Below the pieces are notes generated by a model. That model had not been told where the DNA came from. It did not search any database and was given only the letters and a program-made list of their open reading frames with translations. From Alphaproteobacteria bacterium (GTDB lineage: Bacteria > Pseudomonadota > Alphaproteobacteria > Puniceispirillales > Puniceispirillaceae), in assembly GCA_011525265.1 (NCBI GenBank), contig WTHV01000026.1, forward strand, positions 1-14,249: a stretch of 14,249 bases of DNA. The letters are read 5' to 3'. Made by a program: the position numbers and the translations under genes. How positions within the stretch are numbered: position 1 is the stretch's first letter; the number at the start of each line of letters is the position of its first letter. Of this stretch, positions 1-7,978 are shown one piece after another.

Positions 1-1
1 C

Positions 2-1363
2 GACGACCCGTTGCCTATGCTGATTTCACCTGACGGTGATACAAATTCTGAAGATTCAGCGCAAACAGCCTTTATACGCTCAAGCCTTGGACATATTTTG
101 GCCTACGCCGCCTCTCTTATCCCATCTGTGACACGCACCCCACAGCAAATTGATGATGCGATGAAGCTTGGCTTTAACTGGATCAAAGGCCCGTTTGAGA
201 TGATGGACGCCCTCACCCATGAGACTGTTCGCTCAATGATCACTGAAGCTGGCCTAGAAGTGCCATCTTGTTTGCAAGATGATACCCCCTTTTATCAGCC
301 ATCAGATGCTGGCCTGCTTGTCGCCCATTATGATAATGCAGGCACAAGGCTTAGTGATAGCCTTGTGAATTTGCCTGAAGGTACAGAGCGTTTTCATATG
401 ATGCGACGCTGCCTGACGCCTCTTGCCAGCAATTCATCAGCAAGCTTGTTTGAAATTGGACATCATTTGCGCTTGATTGAATTTCATTCTAAGGCAAATG
501 CCCTAACAGATCTGTCGATGGAGATTGTGGCTGAGGCAGCAAATAACCCTGGCCGCGGGATCATTGTGCATAATGATGCGCAACATTTCTCTGCGGGTGT
601 TGATTTGAACGCCTTCCGCGCCTTTATTGAGGCAAATGATTGGGACGGCATTGATGGCTTCCTTGCACGCTTTCAGATGGCAGTAAAGATGTTGAAATAT
701 ACAGCTGTCCCTGTGATTGGCGCCCCTTCTGGCCTTGCGATTGGCGGTGGTTTCGAAGTGCTTGCCCATTGCGATAGGCTGATTGCCCATAGCAACTCTG
801 TCCTTGGCCTTGTGGAATCAGGTGTTGGTGTTGTCCCTGCGGGCGGCGGTGTCAAAGAAAGCTATTTGCGCTGGTTTGCCGCAACAAATGATTGGCGCAA
901 AGCCGCATGGCAGACATGGATGCAAATCGGCTATGGCCTGACAGGCACATCACCTGAAACAAGTGCAAAATTCCAGTATTTCAGAGATGAAACAGATGAT
1001 GCTGTCATGAACAGGGATAAACTTATTACCCAATCTATCAGTGCTGTTGAGGCGATGATTGCAAAAGGATATGAGCCACCTTCAGAGCCTGAAATTACGC
1101 TTGCCCCTTATGATTTGCGTGATGAAATGGCCGCTTTTATGGATAAGGGTATCACTGATGGGCTGTTTTTCCCTCATGATAAAACTGTCGCGATGCAGAT
1201 TGCAACGATTGTAACAGCCGATGAAGATGAAGCGTCAATACAGGTCACAGAAGATGATCTTTATGCAAGAGAACGCCGCGCCTTTATCCGCCTTGCAAAA
1301 ACCGCCTCGACATATGAGCGCATTTCCACAATGCTTGATAAGGGTACACCTGTCAGAAATTAG
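2..1363 (+). CDS. 3-hydroxyacyl-CoA dehydrogenase/enoyl-CoA hydratase fusion, FadN-like (5' end outside window)
   Basis: This is the C-terminal part of a bifunctional beta-oxidation enzyme that hydrates 2-enoyl-CoA and oxidises 3-hydroxyacyl-CoA with NAD. The frame is open from the window edge, so the TTG at 11 is not the real start. Residues are counted from that TTG. Residues about 20-70 match the tail of a 3-hydroxyacyl-CoA dehydrogenase C-terminal domain (LGFNWIKGPFEMMD, 53-66). A crotonase domain follows at about 165-300, with HFSAGVDL (192-199) and GLAIGGG (241-247) forming the oxyanion hole. E249 and E269 match the two catalytic glutamates of enoyl-CoA hydratase and keep their 20-residue spacing. 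The protein ends in TPVRN. Dehydrogenase before hydratase is the order of Bacillus FadN (about 790 aa) and the reverse of E. coli FadB/FadJ, so some 330-350 residues, including the NAD-binding domain, should lie upstream. The acyl-CoA ligase gene begins 35 bp downstream on the same strand. Confidence 0.9.
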   Translation, partial: DDPLPMLISPDGDTNSEDSAQTAFIRSSLGHILAYAASLIPSVTRTPQQIDDAMKLGFNWIKGPFEMMDALTHETVRSMITEAGLEVPSCLQDDTPFYQPSDAGLLVAHYDNAGTRLSDSLVNLPEGTERFHMMRRCLTPLASNSSASLFEIGHHLRLIEFHSKANALTDLSMEIVAEAANNPGRGIIVHNDAQHFSAGVDLNAFRAFIEANDWDGIDGFLARFQMAVKMLKYTAVPVIGAPSGLAIGGGFEVLAHCDRLIAHSNSVLGLVESGVGVVPAGGGVKESYLRWFAATNDWRKAAWQTWMQIGYGLTGTSPETSAKFQYFRDETDDAVMNRDKLITQSISAVEAMIAKGYEPPSEPEITLAPYDLRDEMAAFMDKGITDGLFFPHDKTVAMQIATIVTADEDEASIQVTEDDLYARERRAFIRLAKTASTYERISTMLDKGTPVRN

Positions 1364-1398
1364 AGTTTTGTGACACATTCTATCAGGAAAGTAAGATT

Positions 1399-3027
1399 AT
1401 GACCTTTAGCTATACCACTGATAAATATGATCAATTTGAAAAGCAGGCTGCCAATTATGTGCCGCTATCGCCTTTATCATTCCTGCCGCGCACAGCGCTG
1501 ATGTTTGCAGATAAAACATCTGTGATTTATGGGACGCGTCGCTATAGCTGGTCACAAACCTATGAGAGATGCAAACGTCTTGCGTCCGCCTTGCAAAAAG
1601 CAGGATTACAAAAGCATGATACGGTCGCTGTCATGGCGGCAAATACGCCTGAATTGGTTGAATGTCATTTTGGCGTGCCAATGGCGGGCGGTGTGCTAAA
1701 TACGATAAATGTGCGCCTTGATGCCAGCACAATTGCCTATATTCTCAATCATGGTGAAGCCCGGTTTTTACTGACCGATACAGGCTTTGCGCCTGCTGTT
1801 AAAGAAGCGCTAGCTGAGATTGGCAGAGATGACATCACAGTGATTGATATCATTGATACTGAGGCACAAATTGATGGTGAATGCCTAGGGCGCCAAGATT
1901 ATGAAGCATTTATCGCAGGCGGTGATGCTGATTTTGACTGGCAGCTCCCTTCTGATGAATGGGATCCTATTACGCTCAATTACACCTCTGGTACAAGTGG
2001 TAAGCCAAAAGGCGTTGTCTATCACCATAGAGGCTCTTACCTAATGTCGATGGGGACTGTGACTGATTGGAATTTACCGCGTCACCCGTCCTATCTTTAT
2101 ACCGTACCAATGTTCCATTGTAATGGCTGGGGTCATGCTTGGACGATGACAGCGCTAGCCGGTACTATCATCTGCATCAGAGCCATCACAGCAGAAGCCA
2201 TTTACGCCCTTGCCCATGAGCATGATATTACCCATTTTGGCGGTGCCCCTATTGTTTTGGGTATGATCGTGAATGCTGATGAGGCAGTGCGTAAACCATT
2301 AAAGCATAAGGTTGAAGTTATGACAGCAGGCGCGCCGCCACCTGCGGCAATCCTTGAGGCAGTTGAAGCGCTTGGCTTTAATGTCACGCAAGTCTATGGC
2401 CTTACAGAGACCTATGGTCATACCATTATGTGCAGCTGGAATTCTGATTGGGATGACCTTGATTTCGCGAAGAAAGCTGATTTGAAAGCCCGCCAAGGGG
2501 CCGCAATGGTGCATACAGATAATATGCGCATTGTCAGCCTTGAGACTGGCGAAGATGTCCCTGCTGATGGCCAAACCATGGGCGAGATTTGGATCCGCGG
2601 TAACACAATTATGAAAGGCTATCTGAAAGATAAAGACGCAACCAATGCGACTCTATCTGAGGGATGGCTTCGGTCAGGTGATTTAGGCGTCATGCATCAA
2701 GGCGGCTATATGGAAGTCAAAGACAGGCTGAAAGATATCATCATTTCAGGGGGCGAGAATATCTCATCTGTGGAAATTGAATCTGTGTTACATCGCCACC
2801 CTGCCGTTGCCTTGGCAGCTGTCGTCGCGCGCAAGGATGAGAAATGGGGCGAGGTCCCTTGTGCCTTTGTTGAATTAAAGGATGGGGCAAGCGCAACCGA
2901 AGATGAGATCATCACCTTCTGCCGCGAACATCTTGCCGGCTTTAAACGGCCAAAATATGTGATTTTTGGCACATTACCAAAAACCGCAACAGGCAAGATT
3001 CAAAAATTCGAATTACGAAACAATTAA
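1399..3027 (+). CDS. AMP-forming acyl-CoA synthetase (fatty-acid or methylmercaptopropionate ligase)
   Basis: The enzyme activates a carboxylic acid to its CoA thioester through an acyl-adenylate. The 542 aa carry the full set of ANL-superfamily motifs: the P-loop YTSGTSGKPKG (195-205), YGLTETYG (333-340), SGDLG (426-430), the hinge KDRLKD (441-446), and the C-terminal PKTATGKIQKFELR (527-540) with the catalytic lysine at K533. VPMFHCNGWG (236-245) is typical of the subgroup that holds medium-chain ligases, plant acyl-activating enzymes and the DMSP-pathway ligase DmdB. Substrate cannot be read from these motifs. Length is normal, and I see no signal peptide or membrane segment. The start is supported by AGGAAAG at 1385-1391. 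The gene follows the FadN-like gene by 35 bp, so the two are probably co-transcribed. Its TAA overlaps the stop codon of the opposing acyl-CoA dehydrogenase gene. Confidence 0.92.
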   Translation: MTFSYTTDKYDQFEKQAANYVPLSPLSFLPRTALMFADKTSVIYGTRRYSWSQTYERCKRLASALQKAGLQKHDTVAVMAANTPELVECHFGVPMAGGVLNTINVRLDASTIAYILNHGEARFLLTDTGFAPAVKEALAEIGRDDITVIDIIDTEAQIDGECLGRQDYEAFIAGGDADFDWQLPSDEWDPITLNYTSGTSGKPKGVVYHHRGSYLMSMGTVTDWNLPRHPSYLYTVPMFHCNGWGHAWTMTALAGTIICIRAITAEAIYALAHEHDITHFGGAPIVLGMIVNADEAVRKPLKHKVEVMTAGAPPPAAILEAVEALGFNVTQVYGLTETYGHTIMCSWNSDWDDLDFAKKADLKARQGAAMVHTDNMRIVSLETGEDVPADGQTMGEIWIRGNTIMKGYLKDKDATNATLSEGWLRSGDLGVMHQGGYMEVKDRLKDIIISGGENISSVEIESVLHRHPAVALAAVVARKDEKWGEVPCAFVELKDGASATEDEIITFCREHLAGFKRPKYVIFGTLPKTATGKIQKFELRNN

Positions 3028-4790
3028 GCAAGCCAGTCTTCTATAGACAGGCTTTCCGTCGCTTGGCCTGCACGCAATGCCATCTGTGCATAGGATGAGG
3101 CTTGCGGTAAGCTTAGAGCGGCAAATAAGCGGCACGAAGCAAGCTTATTACGCAAAAAGGCTGTATCAGCCCCCTCTTGGCGTAATGCTGACGAGGCCAA
3201 TACCCCTTGGCGCAATAAGTGCCATCCGCCTGTCAATGTGCCAAGCATCATGAGGTAAGGCACACCAGAGGCGGCAATATCTCTTGCATCATTACGGCGT
3301 GCCAAAAGGCTGTTAATCGCGTCTTCTGCCTCTTGGCATTTGGCTTGCAAATCTGTTGCCAATAGGCTGATTGCCTCATCATCATGACTGATCTGGGCTT
3401 GTGCCTCTGTTGTGATTTCTGCAATCAAAGCTTTGGCTTCCCTGCCCTCATCACGAATGGTTTTGCGGAATAACAAGTCATTAGACTGAATGGCTGTTGT
3501 GCCTTCATAAATTGGCAGGATTCGGGCATCACGATAATGTTGAGCAGCACCTGTTTCCTCGATAAAGCCCATGCCGCCATGAATTTGCACATTATGAGAG
3601 GTCATAATTTGCGATTGCTCTGTTAGCCAGCCTTTAATAATGGGGATCATAAAATCAGCTCTGCTGCTATCACCATCATCACTGGCCTCTGACTCATCAA
3701 GCAAAGCGGCGCCATAAATCATCAGCGCACGCATAGCCTCGCTCTCTGCTTTCATCTGCCCAAGCAGGCGCATCACATCAGGGTGATGGATAATCGGGCT
3801 TTTAGCGTCTTTTGCAAGCGGAATGCCTTGCACGCGCGTCTCAGCATAGGATAGGGCTTGTTGCAGCGCCCTATCACTCAACGCCAAGCCTTGAAGGCCA
3901 ACATTAAAGCGCGCATGGTTCATCATGCCAAACATGATGGCAAGCCCTTGATTTTCCTCGCCAACCAAATAGCCAACAGCTCCGCCATTATCGCCATATT
4001 GCAGCACAGCCGTGGGTGAGCCTTTAATGCCAAGCTTTTTTTCGATTGAGACACAATGAACATCATTGCGCGCACCAAGAGACCCATCCTCATTAATCAG
4101 GTATTTTGGTACCAAAAATACAGAAATCCCTTTATGGCCTTCTGGCGCATCTGGCGTTCTGGCAAGGACAAGGTGGATGATATTTTCGGCCATATCATGC
4201 TCACCATAGGTGATATAAATCTTCTGACCTGAGATAAGGTAATGATCGCCTGTTTTGACCGCCTTAGTCTTAATAGCCGCCAAATCAGTGCCAGCTTGCG
4301 GTTCGGTCAGGTTCATCGTCCCTGTCCAACGCCCTTCGACCATTGGCGGTAAAAATGTAGCTTTTTGGGTATCACTTGCCGAATGCTGAAGCGCTGAGAT
4401 TAGGCCTTGCGTTAATAAATGGCATAAGGAAAAGGCCATATTTGAGGCTTGCCACATCTCATTGACGCATGAGCTAAGGGCAAGTGGCATATTCTGGCCG
4501 CCAAAGGCTTCATCAGCCTCCATAGAGGTCCAACCGCCTTCAGCCAATTGTGCAAAAGCAGCAGCAAATCCGTCAGGGGTTGAGACTGTGGCATCATCAT
4601 GGCGCTTTGCACCGCCCGCCTTATCAGCGCTATGATTAAGCGGTGCTATGACATCACCAGCTAATTTACCTGCCTCTGTTAGGATGACATCAATCATCTC
4701 ATCATCAGGCAATGAGTGGGCAAGATGGGGGCTGTGTTTGCGATGCACGCGCAGTGCAAATTTCATATCTGTAATCGGCGCTTTATACAT
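3024..4790 (-). CDS. Acyl-CoA dehydrogenase, large form with C-terminal extension (FadE/DmdC-like)
   Basis: This FAD enzyme makes the 2,3-double bond in an acyl-CoA and passes electrons to ETF. At 588 aa it is much longer than classical 380-residue acyl-CoA dehydrogenases. It begins with the short N-terminal segment YKAPITDMKF (2-11) seen in the long family. The middle domain carries MNLTEPQAGTDL (159-170) and the following beta-barrel (GQKIYIT, 188-194). The helical C-domain has RFNVGLQGLA (294-303) and QIHGGMGFIEE (402-412). E429 in IYEGTT is the expected catalytic base. About 115 further residues form the extra C-terminal domain. This architecture is shared by proteobacterial fatty-acyl-CoA dehydrogenases and by the methylmercaptopropionyl-CoA dehydrogenase DmdC; the sequence alone does not separate them. 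The ribosome binding site is weak (AAGGG upstream of ATG). The gene is divergent from the photolyase operon and convergent on the ligase gene. Confidence 0.92.
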   Translation of the reverse strand: MYKAPITDMKFALRVHRKHSPHLAHSLPDDEMIDVILTEAGKLAGDVIAPLNHSADKAGGAKRHDDATVSTPDGFAAAFAQLAEGGWTSMEADEAFGGQNMPLALSSCVNEMWQASNMAFSLCHLLTQGLISALQHSASDTQKATFLPPMVEGRWTGTMNLTEPQAGTDLAAIKTKAVKTGDHYLISGQKIYITYGEHDMAENIIHLVLARTPDAPEGHKGISVFLVPKYLINEDGSLGARNDVHCVSIEKKLGIKGSPTAVLQYGDNGGAVGYLVGEENQGLAIMFGMMNHARFNVGLQGLALSDRALQQALSYAETRVQGIPLAKDAKSPIIHHPDVMRLLGQMKAESEAMRALMIYGAALLDESEASDDGDSSRADFMIPIIKGWLTEQSQIMTSHNVQIHGGMGFIEETGAAQHYRDARILPIYEGTTAIQSNDLLFRKTIRDEGREAKALIAEITTEAQAQISHDDEAISLLATDLQAKCQEAEDAINSLLARRNDARDIAASGVPYLMMLGTLTGGWHLLRQGVLASSALRQEGADTAFLRNKLASCRLFAALSLPQASSYAQMALRAGQATESLSIEDWLA

Positions 4791-4846
4791 AAGATACCCT
4801 TTTTTAGTCGTCAGCCTGTAACATTTACCGCATTCACTTCCGCCTT

Positions 4847-4874
4847 AATATAGCGTGACATAACGCAAAGTCAC
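4847..4874 (-). promoter_or_regulatory. Candidate sigma-70-type promoter of the acyl-CoA dehydrogenase gene
   Basis: Read on the minus strand, GTGACT (4874-4869, four of six matches to the -35 consensus) is followed after 16 bp by TATATT (4852-4847, five of six matches to -10). A start near 4840 would leave a leader of about 50 nt before the ATG at 4790. The -35 hexamer contains one arm of the GTGAC/GTCAC dyad, so a protein bound there would compete with RNA polymerase. This is a pattern match only. Confidence 0.4.
4855..4874. promoter_or_regulatory. Inverted repeat GTGAC-N10-GTCAC, candidate operator
   Basis: Exact 5-bp arms, GTGAC at 4855-4859 and GTCAC at 4870-4874, are separated by 10 bp. 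Their centres are 15 bp apart, close to one and a half helical turns. The dyad lies inside the candidate promoter of the acyl-CoA dehydrogenase gene, about 100 bp upstream of the photolyase start. The spacing differs from the CRP/FNR type (TGTGA-N6-TCACA), and I cannot name the regulator. A fatty-acid regulator or a light- or stress-responsive one are both conceivable from the neighbours. Confidence 0.4.
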
Positions 4875-4976
4875 CCTATTAGCTGTGCTTTTTACAATGC
4901 AATATTTTCACAGAAAAACACAACTTAAGACAAGTCTATCTGCGTATGAATAACGAATAAAAGACAATAGCGTAAC

Positions 4977-6422
4977 ATGATAGGTTCTTGCTTTATGTCT
5001 TCCCCCCTTGCGATTATGTGGTTTCGTTCTGATTTGCGCCTCAAAGATAACCCTGCTTTGCGTGCGGCGTGCCAATCAGGTGCCCTTCTGCCGATTTACA
5101 TTCTAGAGGATGACGATGCTGGCACAGACGCAATGGGCGCGGCGTCACGCTTATGGCTTCATCATGCCCTAGCTGACCTAAATCAGGGGTTAGACGGCAA
5201 GCTAAAGCTCTTTAAAGGAGCGGCAAAAGATGTTCTCATAAAGCTATGTGAGGCGCATAAGGTGACTCATATTCACTGGAACAGAGCCTATGAGCCTTGG
5301 CGCATGAGCCGTGATGCCGACATTAAAAGCACATTGCAAAATTTCGGCATCATTTTGGAAAGTCATAAAGCCAATTTGCTGTGGGAGCCCTGGGAGGTTG
5401 CAAAAAATGATGGCACGCCCTACCGCGTTTTCACACCTTTTTATCGCAGAGGATGTCTGAATGCCCCAGAGCCACGCCGCCCACTTGCCGCACCATCTGC
5501 TATCAGCTATGCCGCATTAGATTGTGAGTCTTTCACACTCCAAGATCTGTCTTTGTGCCCTCAACATAATTGGCAAGACAACATTACAAGCCATTGGGAT
5601 ATAACAGAAAAAGGCGCTCACGAAAGGCTTGATTCTTTCTTAGTTGATGGCATATCCGATTATGATGAAGGGCGTAATTTTCCGGCAAAACCATTTGTGT
5701 CTCGCCTATCGCCCTACCTCCATTTTGGCCAGATTTCCGTAAACCAATGCTGGTATAGCGCATTAGAGCGCTTTGGCATGGCGCATAAAGGATGTGATAC
5801 GTTCTTATCTGAATTAGGCTGGCGCGAATTTTCTGCCTCATTATTATTCTATAATCATGACTTGAAAACACTGCCACTTAATCAGAAATTCATCCATTTC
5901 CCATGGCGTGACTCTTCTGAAGATTTGAAAAAATGGCAATATGGGCAGACAGGCTATCCGATAGTCGATGCCGGAATGCGCGAATTATATCAAACAGGCT
6001 ATATGCATAACCGTGTACGAATGATTGTGGGCTCGTTCTTGGTCAAGAATTTGCGCCTGCATTGGCAACATGGGGAATCCTGGTTCTGGGATTGCTTATG
6101 TGATGCTGATCATGCCGCCAATAGTGCAAGCTGGCAGTGGATTGCCGGTTGCGGGGCAGATGCCGCCCCCTATTTTCGTGTGTTCAACCCCATCACACAA
6201 GCCGAAAAGTTCGATGGCAGCGCCCATTACATCAAAAAATATGTGCCTGAATTGGCCAATCTGCCTGAAAAATATATCGGTAATCCCTCTGCCGCACCTG
6301 CCGCAGTGCTTGCTGACGCACAAATCACATTGGGCGAGACCTATCCCATGCCCATTGTTGATGCCAAGCAATCACGCCTTGATGCACTAGCCGCCTTTGC
6401 CACATTAAAAGAGGTTGGCTAA
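4977..6422 (+). CDS. phrB: Deoxyribodipyrimidine photo-lyase, class I CPD type
   Basis: The enzyme uses blue or near-UV light to split cyclobutane pyrimidine dimers, with reduced FAD as the catalytic cofactor. The N-terminal antenna domain starts at IMWFRSDLRLKDNPAL (13-28) and includes HWNRAYEPWRMSRD (100-113). The FAD domain holds YDEGRNFPA (229-237), SELGWREF (278-285), TGYPIVDAGMR (325-335), HNRVRM (344-349) and AANSASWQW (380-388). W386, W363 and W310 have the same spacing as the E. coli photoreduction triad W382/W359/W306, and N382 corresponds to the flavin-contacting N378. The length of 481 aa is normal. The first ATG would add MIGSCF ahead of a more usual start at 4995. Symbol follows E. 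coli usage; in Agrobacterium the CPD enzyme is PhrA. Its TAA overlaps the next start by one base. Confidence 0.95.
   Translation: MIGSCFMSSPLAIMWFRSDLRLKDNPALRAACQSGALLPIYILEDDDAGTDAMGAASRLWLHHALADLNQGLDGKLKLFKGAAKDVLIKLCEAHKVTHIHWNRAYEPWRMSRDADIKSTLQNFGIILESHKANLLWEPWEVAKNDGTPYRVFTPFYRRGCLNAPEPRRPLAAPSAISYAALDCESFTLQDLSLCPQHNWQDNITSHWDITEKGAHERLDSFLVDGISDYDEGRNFPAKPFVSRLSPYLHFGQISVNQCWYSALERFGMAHKGCDTFLSELGWREFSASLLFYNHDLKTLPLNQKFIHFPWRDSSEDLKKWQYGQTGYPIVDAGMRELYQTGYMHNRVRMIVGSFLVKNLRLHWQHGESWFWDCLCDADHAANSASWQWIAGCGADAAPYFRVFNPITQAEKFDGSAHYIKKYVPELANLPEKYIGNPSAAPAAVLADAQITLGETYPMPIVDAKQSRLDALAAFATLKEVG
4982..4997 (+). promoter_or_regulatory. Ribosome binding site and alternative start for the CPD photolyase
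   Basis: TAGG (4981-4984) lies 10 nt before a second in-frame ATG at 4995-4997. Starting there gives MSSPLAIMWFRSDLRL, the usual distance from the start to the first photolyase strand. The ATG at 4977 has no purine-rich site ahead of it. I therefore think 4995 is the more likely start, though the difference is only six residues. Confidence 0.5.
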
Positions 6423-6424
6423 TG
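6409..6424 (+). promoter_or_regulatory. Ribosome binding site and TAATG coupling junction between the two photolyase genes
   Basis: AAGAGG at 6409-6414 sits 7 nt ahead of the ATG at 6422-6424, inside the end of the upstream gene. The stop TAA (6420-6422) shares its last base with that ATG. This is a classic stop-start overlap, allowing a terminating ribosome to restart on the second gene and keeping the two repair enzymes in a fixed ratio. Confidence 0.8.
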
Positions 6425-7942
6425 GCAAAATTGCTTTTGGTCATGGGTGACCAGCTATCCGAAAATCTTCCCTCACTTCAAGACGCTGTGATAGGCGAAG
6501 ATATCATTGTGATGGGTGAATTATCATCCGAAGCCACATCTGTTCGCCATCATAAGCAGAAAATAGCGCTAATTTTCTCTGCCATGCGGCATTTTGCCAA
6601 AGCCTGTGAGGCAGACGGCCATACGGTCTATTACCAACAATATGACCATGATAATGGCGCAAAGGATTTTGCTGAACTGCTCACCAATGCAGCAGAGCAA
6701 AGCGGCTTGTCTGATATCAGCATGACCAGAGCCTCAGAATACCGCCTATTAACATGGCAGGACGAATTTGCCGCCAGTTGGAACGGGACTGTTAGCCTCT
6801 ATGATGATATCCGCTTTCTTGCAACAAAAGACGATTTTGCCACGTGGGCGGCGGGTAAAAAACAATTAAGGATGGAATTTTTCTATCGTGAAATGCGTAG
6901 AAAATACAATATCTTATTAGAAGATGATAAACCTGTTGGTGGCCAATGGAATTATGATAGTGAGAACCGTAAGCCGCCCAAATCAGGTTTGGTCATACCT
7001 GCCAAAACACGCTTTGAGCCAGATGAGATTACAGCCCAAATATTAGAGGTGGTTGAGGCCTATTTCAGCGATCATTTTGGCACGTTAGATGCCTTTGATA
7101 TGGCTGTGACGCGCGAACAAGCTCTTGAGGTGTTAGATGATTTCATCACGCAACGCCTGCCAGATTTCGGCTCTTATCAAGATGCGATGATAGCTGATGA
7201 GCCTTTTATGTATCATGCCCATATCGGCGCTTATATCAATATCGGGCTATTAGCACCAATTGAGGTCATCACACGTGCAGAACAAGCCTATTATGATGGG
7301 CACGCCCCATTAAATGCAGCAGAAGGCTTTATTAGGCAAATATTGGGATGGCGCGAATATATCAGGGGTATTTACTGGCATTTCATGCCCGATTACGCCG
7401 ACCAAAACGCATTAAATGCCACAAAACCCCTGCCCGCCTTTTTCTGGGACGGCAAAACCAAGATGAGGTGCCTATCACAATCCATAGGCCAGACAATCAC
7501 CTATGCGTATGCCCATCACATCCAACGCCTGATGGTCATAGGTAATTTTAGCCTCCTAGCAGGCCTATCACCTAAAGAGGTGAATGAATGGTTTTTAATC
7601 GTCTATTCTGATGCATTTGAATGGGTTGAAATGCCAAATGTCTCCGGCATGGTGTTATTTGCAGATGATGGCATTGTGGCCTCAAAACCCTATGCGGCAG
7701 GCGGTAATTACATTGATAAAATGTCGAATTACTGCAAAGGCTGTCACTATAAGGTCAAAGAAAAAACAGGTGAGACAGCCTGTCCTTTTAACTATCTTTA
7801 TTGGGATTTTCTGCTTCGTCATGAAGGCAAATTGCGCAACAACCCGCGCCTTGGCATGATTTACCGCACCGCTGATAAAATGGGCGATGAAAAAAAGGCG
7901 ATTATCCGCCAAGATGCAGAGAAATTTCTGTCTTCTCTATAA
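6422..7942 (+). CDS. Iron-sulfur bacterial cryptochrome/(6-4) photolyase (FeS-BCP, Agrobacterium PhrB type)
   Basis: The protein should repair (6-4) photoproducts in light using FAD, a [4Fe-4S] cluster and, in characterised relatives, 6,7-dimethyl-8-ribityllumazine as antenna. It opens with LLVMGDQLSENLPSL (5-19), the signature of this branch. The cluster cysteines are C350, C438, C441 and C454 (NYCKGC and TACPFNY), the same numbers I recall for Agrobacterium PhrB. Other residues reported as important there also fall at identical positions: D179, W342, H366 (in AYAHHIQRL), W390, M410 and Y424. Length of 506 aa is typical. Start ATG overlaps the upstream stop and has a good ribosome binding site. 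The family also includes signalling proteins such as Rhodobacter CryB, so a purely regulatory role is possible, but the conserved H366 and the coupling to a CPD photolyase favour repair. Confidence 0.95.
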   Translation: MAKLLLVMGDQLSENLPSLQDAVIGEDIIVMGELSSEATSVRHHKQKIALIFSAMRHFAKACEADGHTVYYQQYDHDNGAKDFAELLTNAAEQSGLSDISMTRASEYRLLTWQDEFAASWNGTVSLYDDIRFLATKDDFATWAAGKKQLRMEFFYREMRRKYNILLEDDKPVGGQWNYDSENRKPPKSGLVIPAKTRFEPDEITAQILEVVEAYFSDHFGTLDAFDMAVTREQALEVLDDFITQRLPDFGSYQDAMIADEPFMYHAHIGAYINIGLLAPIEVITRAEQAYYDGHAPLNAAEGFIRQILGWREYIRGIYWHFMPDYADQNALNATKPLPAFFWDGKTKMRCLSQSIGQTITYAYAHHIQRLMVIGNFSLLAGLSPKEVNEWFLIVYSDAFEWVEMPNVSGMVLFADDGIVASKPYAAGGNYIDKMSNYCKGCHYKVKEKTGETACPFNYLYWDFLLRHEGKLRNNPRLGMIYRTADKMGDEKKAIIRQDAEKFLSSL

Positions 7943-7978
7943 ATCTGTATCGTAAATTTCAAAATCCGTGATAAGACA

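Noticed and set aside
11..13. TTG as a start codon for the first gene
   Set aside because: The frame is open to the left edge and the protein begins in the middle of a dehydrogenase domain, so this is an internal codon.
4791..4976. Search for an FMN riboswitch or a clear photolyase promoter in the divergent spacer
   Set aside because: No conserved riboswitch core is visible. On the plus strand, no -35/-10 pair good enough to report was found.
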